A DNA stretch of 50,644 bases from an uncultured Nitrososphaera sp. (GCF_946478925.1 NZ_CAMLDP010000003.1:1-50644); one strand, 5' to 3'; positions 39,985 through 49,440 are shown, numbered from the stretch's first letter. Notes: generated by a model not told the origin, from the letters alone. Program-made: numbers and translations.

Positions 39985-41862
39985 CTATCCACTCATGCTG
40001 TATTTGCGGATCACTTTTTTGTACAACCTCCTCCAGACAAGGTTGTTGATTGTAACTATCGTTGCCACCATGACTCCAACAATCATCAGTATCAGCACAG
40101 TATTTCCCAAGCCGTAGGCCGAAACGTCGAGAAGAGAGCCTATGCCAAGGACGGAATATGTCTTGTCCCTGTAGACGAGATATTCAGACATTATCAGTGC
40201 GTTCCATCCTCCTCCCCATGCAGTGATGCTTCCAGTTATGAACGAGGGATAGATTGACGGAAAGAGGACGCGCCGGAGGTATTGTGATTTCGTGCTCCGA
40301 AAGGCCCTTGCGGATTCTTCAATGTCTCCCGGAATAGAACGGACACCTCCCACCAGGTTGAACAGCATGTACCACTGCATACCGGTCAGTATCAGTAGGA
40401 TGGACGGAAACTCCAGTCCGCCAGGAACATAGTTTACAAGCACTGCCATGAAGGGAAAGAAGGCAGTGGCAGGGATGGATGCGAGAGTCTGGATAAGAGA
40501 CATGGTCCTCCCGAACCTTGGGCTCTTGGCTATCTTTACTGCGACCGGCACCGTCCAAGCCACAGTTATGAGATACGCCGCTGCCAGTCTGAGGTAGGAA
40601 AACGCTAGGCCGGCGGGAATTTCAGAGACGACCTTGGCCGTGTCGGCATTATGGAAAAGGGAGGAGTACATGCCGTACAATCCCAGAAACGATTTAGAGA
40701 TTACACTGCTTTCGGCGATTATGAACACGACTACGAGCGTGGACAGAATAAAGAGCACAGTTTTTTTGTAATTTCCCAATTGCTTGGAATTATCGTCAAA
40801 CCACCGGTGGATTGGAGCGAACAGCGTTTGCTCAAGATTGTACGCCGACGCAGCTACTTTTTCCATGGCGGCAACAGACTTTTTGCGTATCAGCGCCTGC
40901 CGGGGATTTCCGTACAGAAAATCAGTCAGATTAGCCAGAGGGAACAAGGCCCTTACGTGCGCAAGTCTGGCCACGTTTTCCAATAGGAACCTCTGCCGGC
41001 CTGCGGGCCAAGTCGCGGAACCGGATGCGGCCGAGGAATTATACTCGTACTTGAAGCGGTTTGCAAAGGACTCTAACGGGCGCCAGAATAGAAAATCAAC
41101 GACTAGAACGACTGACACCAATGTTCCAAGCGCGGCAAAGGCCAAAGGGTATTGGCCTGCAGAGACTGAAGAGCCCAGCAAACTCCCAAGACCGGGCAGG
41201 GTGTAGGTCTTTGAACCCAAAGAGATTATCTCTGCGGCTGTGAGGAAATACCACCCTCCGGACCAGGACATCATGCTGTTGTAGATAAGTTTTGGAGTTA
41301 TCGCAGGCAGGTAGAGTTTTCGGAAGAGCAAGAGCGGGTTTGCCCTGAACGCTTTGGCCGTTTCCTGCAGGTCGGACGGGATCAAGAGCGCAGACTCGTA
41401 TACAGAGAATATCATGTTCCAGACCATGCTGGAAAAAATAAGGAATATCGCGGCAAGCTCTATGCCTGCAGGGCTGCCGTTGAACAGGGCGATAAAGAAC
41501 GCAATCGCCACAGGAAAGAAGCCTAGGATGGGAATGGACTGAAGGATATCTACGATTGGAATTATTATCTTTGATGCGAGGGGTTTTGCTGCTGCCGTTA
41601 TGCCCAATGCAATCGATACAATGAACGAGATTCCCAGCGCCGCAAACATCCTGTATACGGATGCCAACGAGTCAAACAGCAGAGTCCCGAAATTTGGAGG
41701 GGCGGAAAGGGCGTCATCTTTTTCTTTGTGATCCGGGGCGCGGTTATTATCAGCAGAATATGCAAGGGCAGTGGCAGTCGTCGGCATGAGGCAAGGCGCC
41801 AACAATAACAACAACAGTATTGAAATCAGGAATAGGCAAAATGTGGCACTTTTGTTGTTCAT
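39985..41862 (-). CDS. ABC transporter permease with two fused membrane domains
   Basis: A 625-residue protein with an N-terminal signal-like hydrophobic stretch and two binding-protein-dependent permease domains, each about five to six helices. Two EAA-type loops, SDLQETAKAFRANPLLLFRK and GDIEESARAFRSTKSQYLRR, would each contact an ATPase. Fusion of two permeases halves the need for two identical chains. It belongs to the same NitT/TauT-like set, probably importing an anion, but no substrate-binding protein is encoded nearby. A TATA-like CTTTAACTT lies about 45 nt upstream. Confidence 0.88.
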   Translation of the reverse strand: MNNKSATFCLFLISILLLLLLAPCLMPTTATALAYSADNNRAPDHKEKDDALSAPPNFGTLLFDSLASVYRMFAALGISFIVSIALGITAAAKPLASKIIIPIVDILQSIPILGFFPVAIAFFIALFNGSPAGIELAAIFLIFSSMVWNMIFSVYESALLIPSDLQETAKAFRANPLLLFRKLYLPAITPKLIYNSMMSWSGGWYFLTAAEIISLGSKTYTLPGLGSLLGSSVSAGQYPLAFAALGTLVSVVLVVDFLFWRPLESFANRFKYEYNSSAASGSATWPAGRQRFLLENVARLAHVRALFPLANLTDFLYGNPRQALIRKKSVAAMEKVAASAYNLEQTLFAPIHRWFDDNSKQLGNYKKTVLFILSTLVVVFIIAESSVISKSFLGLYGMYSSLFHNADTAKVVSEIPAGLAFSYLRLAAAYLITVAWTVPVAVKIAKSPRFGRTMSLIQTLASIPATAFFPFMAVLVNYVPGGLEFPSILLILTGMQWYMLFNLVGGVRSIPGDIEESARAFRSTKSQYLRRVLFPSIYPSFITGSITAWGGGWNALIMSEYLVYRDKTYSVLGIGSLLDVSAYGLGNTVLILMIVGVMVATIVTINNLVWRRLYKKVIRKYSMSG

Positions 41863-41992
41863 CCATATCTCGCCAGCAGAACTGATGACAAGCGATTGCG
41901 ATCAAGTTAAAGAGTTACTTAACATAGTTCAGCCTATAGGGCATGAATCGCGTTCCGCAATTAATTAATCTGGACTCTACCATCATTACCTT

Positions 41993-42274
41993 ATGTCAGG
42001 ATGGATGAGGGGCGGAAACTCTGACGAGATAGACGAGCTTAACCAGACCATAAACGAGCAGAGCGACGAGCAGCGCAAGATTGCCGCAAGATTCGGCAAG
42101 GCCATGAACGACTTTGCCACCGAACGGTCGCTAGAGACCTGCCTTGAAGCCCTCAACCTCTCCATACAGCTGGCAAACATTCGCGCCAAGGTGTCCGGCT
42201 CGTGGGAGCACTATGCCCGGCTATTGGAGGGCGAAGTGGTGCGCCTGTCAAAGCAGGCCGGAGAAAAGAAATGA
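41993..42274 (+). CDS. Small helical hypothetical protein
   Basis: A 93-residue, predominantly helical protein (SDEIDELNQTINEQSDEQR, then FATERSLETCLEALNLSIQLA) with one Cys and no membrane segment. Not recognised. AATTAATTAAT about 27 nt before the ATG supports leaderless expression. It converges with the next gene over three bases and is divergent from the ABC permease. Confidence 0.65.
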   Translation: MSGWMRGGNSDEIDELNQTINEQSDEQRKIAARFGKAMNDFATERSLETCLEALNLSIQLANIRAKVSGSWEHYARLLEGEVVRLSKQAGEKK

Positions 42275-42277
42275 CAG

Positions 42278-42775
42278 TCAGTCCTGCACAGGGACCGGCG
42301 CCGTCAGCTTTTTAAAGTCGTCAAACAGCGCGTGCGCCAGCCTGCCGTTTACGAACAGCAGGTACATCCCCTCGTCCATCAGGTTCTCGATTGCAATGCT
42401 GATGTCCTCGATCTTTGTGATCGGGTCATAAGAGAGCGTGTCGGTCGCAAGCATCAGTGTGGCCTTGTCGTGGTTGTCAATAACGTCGTAGAGCGCGGAT
42501 TTGACCGTGCCAAAGAACCTCATGTCGTACTTGTCGAGCTTTGGCTTGAACATCGTGGCGATGGTCTCAAGTTCGCTTGAGCCTATTATCGGCGACGTAA
42601 AATTCTGGTGGCCGGCAAACGTGACACCAAAGTCGAGGTCGTTATAATCATTGTGCTTGAAAAACTCCTCGCACGCTTTTAGCATCTGCGCCTCTGTGAG
42701 CCACTGCGACCTGCCCTCGTTCATGCGGGAAAAGAGTGTCTTTGCCGCAACCATCCTTGGCTTGTTATTCAACAA
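42278..42775 (-). CDS. Hypothetical protein
   Basis: About 165 residues, not recognised. Blocks LTEAQMLKACEEFFKHNDYN, DFGVTFAGHQNF, IGSSELETIATMF and SALYDVIDNHDKATLM look like a mixed alpha/beta soluble fold. The TATA box at 42798-42810 is only 5-17 nt above the ATG at 42793, so that ATG cannot lie on its transcript; the TTG at 42775 is 28 nt away and is preferred, with ATG 42754 as another option. Confidence 0.65.
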   Translation of the reverse strand: MLNNKPRMVAAKTLFSRMNEGRSQWLTEAQMLKACEEFFKHNDYNDLDFGVTFAGHQNFTSPIIGSSELETIATMFKPKLDKYDMRFFGTVKSALYDVIDNHDKATLMLATDTLSYDPITKIEDISIAIENLMDEGMYLLFVNGRLAHALFDDFKKLTAPVPVQD

Positions 42776-42797
42776 CTGGCAGTGTTGCGGCATTTTG

Positions 42798-42810
42798 CTA
42801 TAAATAATTA
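42798..42810 (-). promoter_or_regulatory. TATA box of the hypothetical gene at 42278-42775
   Basis: TAATTATTTATAG-type sequence on the minus strand, centred about 28 nt before the TTG at 42775. Confidence 0.55.
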
Positions 42811-42973
42811 ATCCGGTGTCCCAATGCAGATATCCGGCTCATCCTGTCGTCTTGGAGAGTGGAAAGCCGCTTATAAGCACCGATGAGAGAGCTGATCTGA
42901 AACTTAATAGGGTCGTTGAGTTATACCGTTAGGCTGCGGAAAGTAGAAAAGCATGACAAAGGGCACAAGCTTG

Positions 42974-42982
42974 GTTATAAAA
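42974..42982 (+). promoter_or_regulatory. TATA box of the MFS transporter gene
   Basis: GTTATAAAA, about 53 nt before the GTG at 43032, so this transcript would have a short leader of about 25 nt. Confidence 0.5.
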
Positions 42983-42983
42983 G

Positions 42984-42997
42984 GTCATCATGATGAC
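42984..42997. promoter_or_regulatory. Perfect 14-bp palindrome GTCATCATGATGAC, candidate operator
   Basis: A perfect inverted repeat begins two bases after the MFS TATA box and ends before the expected transcription start. In archaea repressors bound between TATA and start block polymerase. A weaker TCAC-TCG-GTGA repeat follows at 43009-43019. Confidence 0.55.
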
Positions 42998-43031
42998 GAT
43001 ACAAACGGTCACTCGGTGAACGCGCAAGACA

Positions 43032-44573
43032 GTGGACGCGGGTTTTTCAGCAGGTAGTAGTTGTAAAGTGGACAGCGTAGAAAAACAACAAGACACCAAT
43101 CGCTCCGGATGGAAGACGCTCATCATCCTGAGCTGCCTGGGCTTGGTCGTCATGTTTGACGAGACCATGATACTGCCCGCAATTCCGGATTTCATTCGTG
43201 ACTTCCACATCTCGTACAGCACATCGTCATGGATACTTGCGTCTTACATAATTGCAGGCGCCGTCATGACGCCGATTGCAGGCAAGCTGTCCGACATCTA
43301 TGGCAAGAAAAAGATACTGCTCATAGTGATGGCAGTTTACGTGGTGGGCATCATGTCTGGAAGGTTTGCCCACAGCATTGAGATCATGGTAGCAGCTAGG
43401 GTGGCGCAGGGTGTCGGGATGGCCATGTTCCCCATCGCCTTTGGAATAATCAGGGAAGTCCTTCCAGAGAAAAAGCTTGCAATAGGCCAGACGATATTCA
43501 GCTCTACGTTTTCCGGAGGTGCCGTCATCGGCTTGGTGGGCGGCGCGGCAATCATCCAGAACTTTGGGTGGCAGACGACGTTTGTGGCGATACTTCCACC
43601 CGCAATTGCGCTCTTGCTGGTAATAGTAAAGTTCGTGCATGTCCGGCATGTTCCGATGCCGATGGAGGCAAGCAAAGGCAACCTTTCAAACACCCAAAAA
43701 ATCGACATAAAGGGGACGATGGTCCTTGCGGCTACGATAGTCACGTTCCTTGCAGGGATATCGTTGCTAGAGACCAACAGCGAAAACGCAGGGTACCTGC
43801 TTGCCGGACTCTTTGTCGCGTCTGCGGCGTCTCTTGCGGCGTTTATCGCAATCGAAAAGAAGGTGCAGATGCCCCTGCTTGACCTCAAGATAATGACCAG
43901 CAAGCTCTTCCTTCCACCGGTCATCGTAATCATGCTGGTCTTTATGTCCATGTTCATGGTGTACCAGACTATACCCGTCATGGTAAGGAGCCCGGTGCCG
44001 CTTGGCTTTGGAGGGGACGCAATAACCTCAGCAAGGGTCCAGCTTCCCTTCATGGTCGTGTTGCTTGCGGGGACAATCATGTCGGGCTTTCTCCTGAACA
44101 AAATCGGCAACGTCAGGCTGTTGCTGATAGGCACCGCAATCAGCACAATTGGATTTGTCAGCATATTCATGTTCCATTCGACAGAGAACATTGTGTCGGT
44201 CGGGCTAGGGATAATCGCGGCAGGGCTTTCGCTTTCAATCACCGGCGCGTTTAACGTGATACTCCTTTCTGTGCCGATGCAGGTGACAGGGATTGCCCTC
44301 GGGATGGCGATGCTCCTTAACCTTGTTGGAATGTCAGTAGGCCCGTCGTTTGCCGGGATGTTTCAGCAGATGGACCAAGGGACTGTCCCAGGAGTCCCAG
44401 GCACGTTTCCGACAGAAAAGGCGTACAACATGATATTCATCACTGCGGCGCTTGTGTCCGGCGCGTCTGTAGCCATGGCGCTTTCAGTGGCAAAGAGAAA
44501 AATCGCCCCTCCGATAATGACAGAGGACAAGAAGCGGGAAGCAGGCAAAGAAGGCGCTCACGGCGCTTTTTGA
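43032..44573 (+). CDS. MFS multidrug/solute exporter (DHA2-like, 14 helices)
   Basis: A 513-residue major facilitator protein. After a polar 25-residue N-terminus come about 14 hydrophobic helices. Motif A-type loop GKLSDIYGKKKILL (helix 2-3) and RVAQGVGMAMFPIAFGIIRE (helix 4-5) mark the DHA2 drug/proton antiporter group. Asp44 in MFDETMILPAIPDF fits the motif D1 position. The GTG at 43032 is the first start after a stop in this frame; GTG 43068 is an alternative. A palindrome at the promoter suggests a dedicated repressor, not encoded beside it. Confidence 0.88.
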   Translation: MDAGFSAGSSCKVDSVEKQQDTNRSGWKTLIILSCLGLVVMFDETMILPAIPDFIRDFHISYSTSSWILASYIIAGAVMTPIAGKLSDIYGKKKILLIVMAVYVVGIMSGRFAHSIEIMVAARVAQGVGMAMFPIAFGIIREVLPEKKLAIGQTIFSSTFSGGAVIGLVGGAAIIQNFGWQTTFVAILPPAIALLLVIVKFVHVRHVPMPMEASKGNLSNTQKIDIKGTMVLAATIVTFLAGISLLETNSENAGYLLAGLFVASAASLAAFIAIEKKVQMPLLDLKIMTSKLFLPPVIVIMLVFMSMFMVYQTIPVMVRSPVPLGFGGDAITSARVQLPFMVVLLAGTIMSGFLLNKIGNVRLLLIGTAISTIGFVSIFMFHSTENIVSVGLGIIAAGLSLSITGAFNVILLSVPMQVTGIALGMAMLLNLVGMSVGPSFAGMFQQMDQGTVPGVPGTFPTEKAYNMIFITAALVSGASVAMALSVAKRKIAPPIMTEDKKREAGKEGAHGAF

Positions 44574-44718
44574 CGCAAGAAGGGCTATAGCGTTCGGCCG
44601 CCAATATTTTTTCCACGCGACTGACCATCCGACCCGCAGACCGGCCTCCCGTCAAGGTTTGGATTGTATATCGTCGGTATAGATAAAGTCGCGTTTAAGG
44701 CTTGCTTGCCGGAAAGAG

Positions 44719-45588
44719 TCACTGGAACACTATTTTGTGTCTTATCGTACCAAGCCTTTCGATGGCTATCTCGACGACGTCGCCGTTTTTCAGGTAGCGT
44801 GGCTCCTTCATCGACATGGCTACTCCCGCAGGCGTGCCTGTTGAAATGATGTCGCCCGGCTCCAGCGTCATCGTGCGGGTCAGACCAGAGATTATGCGCT
44901 TTATCGAAAGGACCATGTTGCTTGACGAAGAGTTTTGCCTAGTCTCGCTGTTGACCTTGGTCGTTATCATCAGGTTTTGCGGGTCGGGCACCTCGTCCTT
45001 GGTGGTTATCCACGGACCACAGGGCGCAAAGGTGTCCATCCCCTTGCCCCGAGTGAACTGCTTGTCCTTGAACTGGACGTCGCGCGCAGACACATCGTGG
45101 AATATCATGTATCCAAACACATAGTCAAGCGCCTCTTCCTCGGAGAGCTTTTTCGCCCGTTTGCCGATTACCACTGCAAGCTCGGCCTCGTAGTCCAGCC
45201 TCGTGACAAACTGTGGGCAGTGGACCTCGCCGTAAGGCTTGTTGAGCGCCGTTCGAGGCTTTAGGAAAATCACCGGCTCATCGGAAGGTGTCAGGCCGGC
45301 GTCCCTGGCATGGTCGTAATAGTTGAACGCAAGGCACACAATTTTCGGAGGGTTTGGTATAGGCACGAGAAGTTCTGCCTCCTCCACCTTGTGCTTGAAT
45401 GTTAATCGATCTTTTGCCTTTCTGACTTCGTCTAACCACCCGTTGAACATGAAATCCTTTATGCTAGGCGGGACTGGTATTCCCGTCTGCTCCTGGATCT
45501 CTTGGCGCGTCACCAGGCGCTTGCCGTCCTCAGAGACGAGCGCATATGTTTCCTGAAACTTGGAATCGTTTATTCTAGCTATCTTCAT
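44719..45588 (-). CDS. Fumarylacetoacetate hydrolase family protein
   Basis: A 289-residue FAH-family enzyme with an N-terminal cap and the C-terminal catalytic domain: YDHARDAGL, VTRLDYEAELAVVIGKRAKK (metal-binding Glu pair), FGYMIFHDVSARDVQFKD, FAPCGPWI and GTPAGVAMSMK. Members hydrolyse C-C bonds of beta-diketo acids or decarboxylate oxaloacetate with Mg2+. The actual substrate is not predictable. It follows gltX after seven bases as the last gene of the isoprenoid/GluRS operon. Confidence 0.88.
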   Translation of the reverse strand: MKIARINDSKFQETYALVSEDGKRLVTRQEIQEQTGIPVPPSIKDFMFNGWLDEVRKAKDRLTFKHKVEEAELLVPIPNPPKIVCLAFNYYDHARDAGLTPSDEPVIFLKPRTALNKPYGEVHCPQFVTRLDYEAELAVVIGKRAKKLSEEEALDYVFGYMIFHDVSARDVQFKDKQFTRGKGMDTFAPCGPWITTKDEVPDPQNLMITTKVNSETRQNSSSSNMVLSIKRIISGLTRTMTLEPGDIISTGTPAGVAMSMKEPRYLKNGDVVEIAIERLGTIRHKIVFQ

Positions 45589-45595
45589 TGCATCC

Positions 45596-47344
45596 TTACC
45601 TGTGCGTCGATATGGCGGTGTTGTTGCCGTCGATGCGGCAGAACCCGAACCTCACGAACTGGACGCAGGTGCCGGGTGCAAGGGCGGCCGCAAACGACTC
45701 TGCCCCACCTTTTGCTATTTCAAGGCTTTTCGTGTTGTACTCCTCACCTATGTACAGTTCCTTGGGAATCATAACCTTAAAATCAACTATATCATTCTTT
45801 GCAATCCACTGGATTTTTGGCATCGATTGGCGGATTTCGTCGCCGCCGGCCGTGGCGATTATTGACGCCACCTTTCCGTTCTGTTTCACGATTTCCTTTA
45901 TTTGGATGTTGTAAAGTTCAATGAGGCGCACTTCGTCGCCTTCCTTCAGGTTTGCCGCGTCCTCGCCGGCGATGCACACCCTGTCAGACACCTTTACCTT
46001 CCGTGTTCCGAGGGACGTGTCAGTCGGGTGGTTCTTGAGCGTCACTTCTGCCGGCTTTGCGCCTTCAATTTGTATTTCGACAGGGTCGCGCACAAAGAAC
46101 AGGCGCATAGAGGTTGGGTCTATCACCTTCCGGTTGTACGCTTCAAGCGACTCGAACGGCGGCTTTGTCTCTGCAAGAGTTATCCCAAGCGACAGCACGA
46201 ACTTGCGTATCGCCTCCGGCACAAAGCCTCGGCGCCGGAATGCAGAAAGCGTCGGAAGGCGCGGGTCGTCCCAGCTTGATATTGTGCCGTTGTCAATAAG
46301 CGGGCGGATCTTTCTCTTTGACACCGGTATGCCTTCAAACTCTAACCGAGAAAACTCTATCATAGCCGGCTTGCGCATGGCAAGCCTATCCAGTATCGCA
46401 AAGTACAGCGCGTTGCGGAGTTCGTACTCTTTGGTCCTCATGGCGTGCGTCACGCCGTCGAGGCTGTCCTCCACGGGCGCGGCAAAGTCGTACGTGGGCC
46501 ACACCCTGACTCTGTTTCCAAGCTTGGGGTGCACGCCTTCGATTATGCGAAAAAGCGCGGGGTCGCGCATCGCGGTATTTTGGTCTGCCATGTCGCCCTT
46601 GAAGCGGATTATAGCTTGGTTCTGCTCGTACGAGCCGTCAAACATCCTGCCTATCCGGTCAAGCGCAATCGAATGGTCGAGCCGGCACTCGCAAGGCAAG
46701 CCCTTGCCGCGCAAGTCATGAATCTTTTCCTGGCTGCACGTGCACACGTACGCGCCGCCTGCTTCCACCAGCTTTTTTCCCAGCTCGTGGATTTTTGAAA
46801 TGTCATCCGAGGTGTTCTTTACCACGTCCGGCTTTACTCCAAGCCACTTCAACCCTTCTGCTATTGCGTCATAGTATTCCAGCTTTTCCTTGAGCGGGTT
46901 GGTGTCGTCAAAGCGCAGGATGAGTTTTCCCTGGTACATGCGAGCGTATTCTTCGTCGATTATCGCAGCTTTTGCGTGGCCAATGTGCGGATAGCCGTTT
47001 GGCTCTGGGGGAAACCGCGTCACTACCCCTCCCATGACGGCGCCTTCAAGCGGAGGAAGGCGCGGGCCGGACTCTACTGCCGCTGCTACCTGCTTTTTGG
47101 CTTCAAGCTCGCCGGGGGCCAGCTGCTCAAGGAGCACCTTTTGCTCGGAAGCAGACATGGCGTTTACCGCCTGCACTACCGCCTTTATGTCCGGTATAAG
47201 CGACTTGATCTCTGAGCGCTTGTCAGGGCGTGAGCCTATGAATTTGGAAATCACCGCATCGAACGCGGCCTTGCCACTGTGCTCTAGCGCGTTTTTCAGC
47301 GCAAGCGTCTTGGCAAGCCTTTCGATTTCGCCGTCAAGTGGCAC
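45596..47344 (-). CDS. gltX: Glutamyl-tRNA synthetase (archaeal type)
   Basis: A 582-residue class I synthetase. HIGH is in NGYPHIGHAKAA and the KMSKS counterpart is VSKRK in GIPVSKRKIRPL. The C-terminal half is the beta-barrel anticodon-binding domain of the archaeal/eukaryal GlnRS-like type. In archaea GluRS charges both tRNA-Glu and tRNA-Gln; the latter is corrected by GatDE, and tRNA-Gln is in this window. A 90-residue helical N-terminal extension precedes the catalytic domain. Start is GTG, six bases after GGPP synthase. Confidence 0.95.
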   Translation of the reverse strand: MPLDGEIERLAKTLALKNALEHSGKAAFDAVISKFIGSRPDKRSEIKSLIPDIKAVVQAVNAMSASEQKVLLEQLAPGELEAKKQVAAAVESGPRLPPLEGAVMGGVVTRFPPEPNGYPHIGHAKAAIIDEEYARMYQGKLILRFDDTNPLKEKLEYYDAIAEGLKWLGVKPDVVKNTSDDISKIHELGKKLVEAGGAYVCTCSQEKIHDLRGKGLPCECRLDHSIALDRIGRMFDGSYEQNQAIIRFKGDMADQNTAMRDPALFRIIEGVHPKLGNRVRVWPTYDFAAPVEDSLDGVTHAMRTKEYELRNALYFAILDRLAMRKPAMIEFSRLEFEGIPVSKRKIRPLIDNGTISSWDDPRLPTLSAFRRRGFVPEAIRKFVLSLGITLAETKPPFESLEAYNRKVIDPTSMRLFFVRDPVEIQIEGAKPAEVTLKNHPTDTSLGTRKVKVSDRVCIAGEDAANLKEGDEVRLIELYNIQIKEIVKQNGKVASIIATAGGDEIRQSMPKIQWIAKNDIVDFKVMIPKELYIGEEYNTKSLEIAKGGAESFAAALAPGTCVQFVRFGFCRIDGNNTAISTHR

Positions 47345-47350
47345 GTGTAC

Positions 47351-48358
47351 CTACAAACTCCTGCCGACTATAAAATCTGCGGCAAACTGGAGCGAACGCC
47401 TTGCGTCTGCGTTTGAATAGCCTTCGATGGAGCCAAGCGCCTTGGCCATATGCTGCCGCGCGGCGTTTCTCACGTCCTCGTCGATTCCCATGTCCGACAC
47501 GACCTTGACAGCGTCCTTTATCTCCTGCGCAGAGGCGGCCTTTGAACCGAATACCTTCATCAGCCTGTCGCGCTCGTCACCCTTGGCCTTTCGCAGCGCA
47601 AGCAGTATAGGTAATGTCTTTTTGCCCTCGCGTATGTCGTTTCCCGCTGCCTTGCCGGTGACTTTGGGGTCGCCTATGGCTCCGATGAGGTCGTCCACCA
47701 GCTGGAACGCCACGCCAATGTGCCTGCCAAACGAGGCCAGGTTGCCCACATCCTTGTCACTTGGGTTTGGCGATGACAGGGCGCCGATTGCGCATGACAC
47801 CTCAAAGAGCGCGGCTGTCTTTTTGCCTATCATGTCGATGTACTGAGCCTCGCTTGGGAACTTGGCGTTTGAAGCAAAGTCGATGTCAATGGTCTGGCCC
47901 TCGCAGATGACTGTGCACGAGTTTGCGAGGCGGCCGACCATCTCGGTTATCTCTTTTTCGTTGATGCCGACCTTCCTTCCGTTGTAGGAAAGTATCTCAA
48001 ATGCCTTTGAAAACAAAATGTCCCCGCCGAGGATGGCAAGCGGGAGCCCGTATTGGTGGTGCACGGTCGCCACCCCGTGGCGCATCTCGTCGTTGTCCAT
48101 GATGTCGTCGTGGACTAGCGTAAAGTTGTGTACGAGTTCCACCGCCCCGGCGGCCGGAAGGGCGCGCTTTATAGTGCCTCCCAAAAGCTCGCAACTTTTG
48201 ATGACCATGAACGGCCTGAGGCGCTTGCCTCCAGACCTGATGTAATGCGAGGAAGCCTGATAGAGCGCCTTTGGCTTGCCTTCAAGCTGCGAAAGCAAGA
48301 ATTCGTTGACAGAAAAGGCGCAGGAATCAAGTTCGCTTTTCATGCTGCTTGCCCTCAT
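47351..48358 (-). CDS. Polyprenyl synthetase, probable geranylgeranyl diphosphate synthase
   Basis: A 335-residue all-helical enzyme with the first Asp-rich motif DDIMD at 84-88, the second in DDLIGAIGD, and the family KRLRPF and GKKTLP signatures. Phe79, five residues before DDIMD, fits short-chain archaeal GGPP/FPP synthases. It condenses IPP with allylic diphosphates to make the C20 precursor of archaeal lipids. The ATG overlaps the Fni stop by four bases. Chain length could not be confirmed. Confidence 0.9.
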   Translation of the reverse strand: MRASSMKSELDSCAFSVNEFLLSQLEGKPKALYQASSHYIRSGGKRLRPFMVIKSCELLGGTIKRALPAAGAVELVHNFTLVHDDIMDNDEMRHGVATVHHQYGLPLAILGGDILFSKAFEILSYNGRKVGINEKEITEMVGRLANSCTVICEGQTIDIDFASNAKFPSEAQYIDMIGKKTAALFEVSCAIGALSSPNPSDKDVGNLASFGRHIGVAFQLVDDLIGAIGDPKVTGKAAGNDIREGKKTLPILLALRKAKGDERDRLMKVFGSKAASAQEIKDAVKVVSDMGIDEDVRNAARQHMAKALGSIEGYSNADARRSLQFAADFIVGRSL

Positions 48359-49440
48359 GCGCGGCCGACCTCTGCTAAAGCTCCTGTCAATATATACCTT
48401 GAGCTGGCAAGTGCACGCACGTTTGCGGCGCCCACCAAGAACATCGTGCTGCGTAGTTCTGCAAGGACAGAGTCTGCAAACTCGAAAAGCGCCTCCCTAG
48501 ACTGCGCCGCAGCTTTCAAGAATGGATAGGCCATCGCGGCCATGCTTGCGCCCAGCGCGACGCATTTTGCGACTTCAAGGCCGTTTCTGAGGCCGCCCGA
48601 TGCCACCAGTGGGAGTTTCACCGCTTTTCTTGTTTCAATTAGGCTTGCGGCAGTGGGTATTCCCCAGTCCCAGAACATCTCGCCCAACCTTGCCTTTTTG
48701 CGATCCTTAACCATGTCTGCGCGCAGCTTTTCAACGCCGGCCCAGCTCGTGCCTCCGGCCCCCGCGACGTTTATCGCAGAGACTCCGGCCATCTCTAGTT
48801 TTATCGCGGCTTCCCTCGATATGCCAGCCCCTACCTCCTTGACTATCACAGGCACATCCATGCTCTTGACAAGTTCCACTATCTTTGCATAGACGCCCCT
48901 GTAGCGGGGCTCGCCTTCCGGCTGCACCAGTTCCTGCAGCGGGTTGAGGTGGACCACGAGCGCGTTTGCGCCTATCATCCTTACAATCTTTCTTGCGTCG
49001 TCGACAGACAGCCCCTTGGCCAGCTGCGCGCCTCCAATGTTTGCTATCAAAAACGCGTTTGGCGCATTCTTTCTTGCAATCGAATAGGTGGATGCCAGCT
49101 CCTCACTTTTCAGGCCGGCGCGTTGGCTTCCAAGCCCCATGCCAAAGCCGTACTTTTCGGCAAGCTCGCCCAGCCTGCCGTTTATCATGGTAGCCTCGTC
49201 GGTGCCCCCGGTCATAGAGTCGATTATCAGAGGCGCAGAGAACCGGCGGCCCAGAAACGCAGTTGAAAGATCAATGTCGTCATAATCAAGCTCGGGCAGC
49301 GCGTTGTGCACCAGCTTCACGTATTCAAGGTATGTCGAAGTCGTCCGGGCCTGCACGTCCTTTTGCAGCGGGATGTCGATTCCGTCCTTTTTGCGCTGCT
49401 TTATTATTTCAATGTCAGAGGGCACGTCTGCATCAGGCAA
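48355..49440 (-). CDS. fni: Isopentenyl-diphosphate delta-isomerase, type 2
   Basis: A 361-residue FMN enzyme (IDI-2) that interconverts IPP and DMAPP with reduced flavin. Family blocks: RKKDGIDIPLQKDVQ near the N-terminus, IDSMTGGTDEATMINGRLGELA, AHLNPLQELVQPEGE, VIVKEVGAGISREAA, GAGGTSWAGVE and VASGGLRNGLEVAKCVALGA for FMN phosphate. It is six bases behind the IPK gene and coupled to GGPP synthase, so the operon runs from isopentenyl phosphate to C20 chains. Confidence 0.94.
   Translation of the reverse strand: MPDADVPSDIEIIKQRKKDGIDIPLQKDVQARTTSTYLEYVKLVHNALPELDYDDIDLSTAFLGRRFSAPLIIDSMTGGTDEATMINGRLGELAEKYGFGMGLGSQRAGLKSEELASTYSIARKNAPNAFLIANIGGAQLAKGLSVDDARKIVRMIGANALVVHLNPLQELVQPEGEPRYRGVYAKIVELVKSMDVPVIVKEVGAGISREAAIKLEMAGVSAINVAGAGGTSWAGVEKLRADMVKDRKKARLGEMFWDWGIPTAASLIETRKAVKLPLVASGGLRNGLEVAKCVALGASMAAMAYPFLKAAAQSREALFEFADSVLAELRSTMFLVGAANVRALASSRYILTGALAEVGRA

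Noticed and set aside
41906..41923. Inverted repeat GTTAA-N8-TTAAC upstream of the ABC permease
   Set aside because: Only five-base arms in AT-rich DNA that also forms the probable TATA element, so chance is likely.
43337..44242. Long minus-strand open frame opposite the MFS transporter
   Set aside because: Antisense shadow of a membrane-protein gene, rich in Ile/Pro/Ser as expected for such shadows; no promoter or motif.
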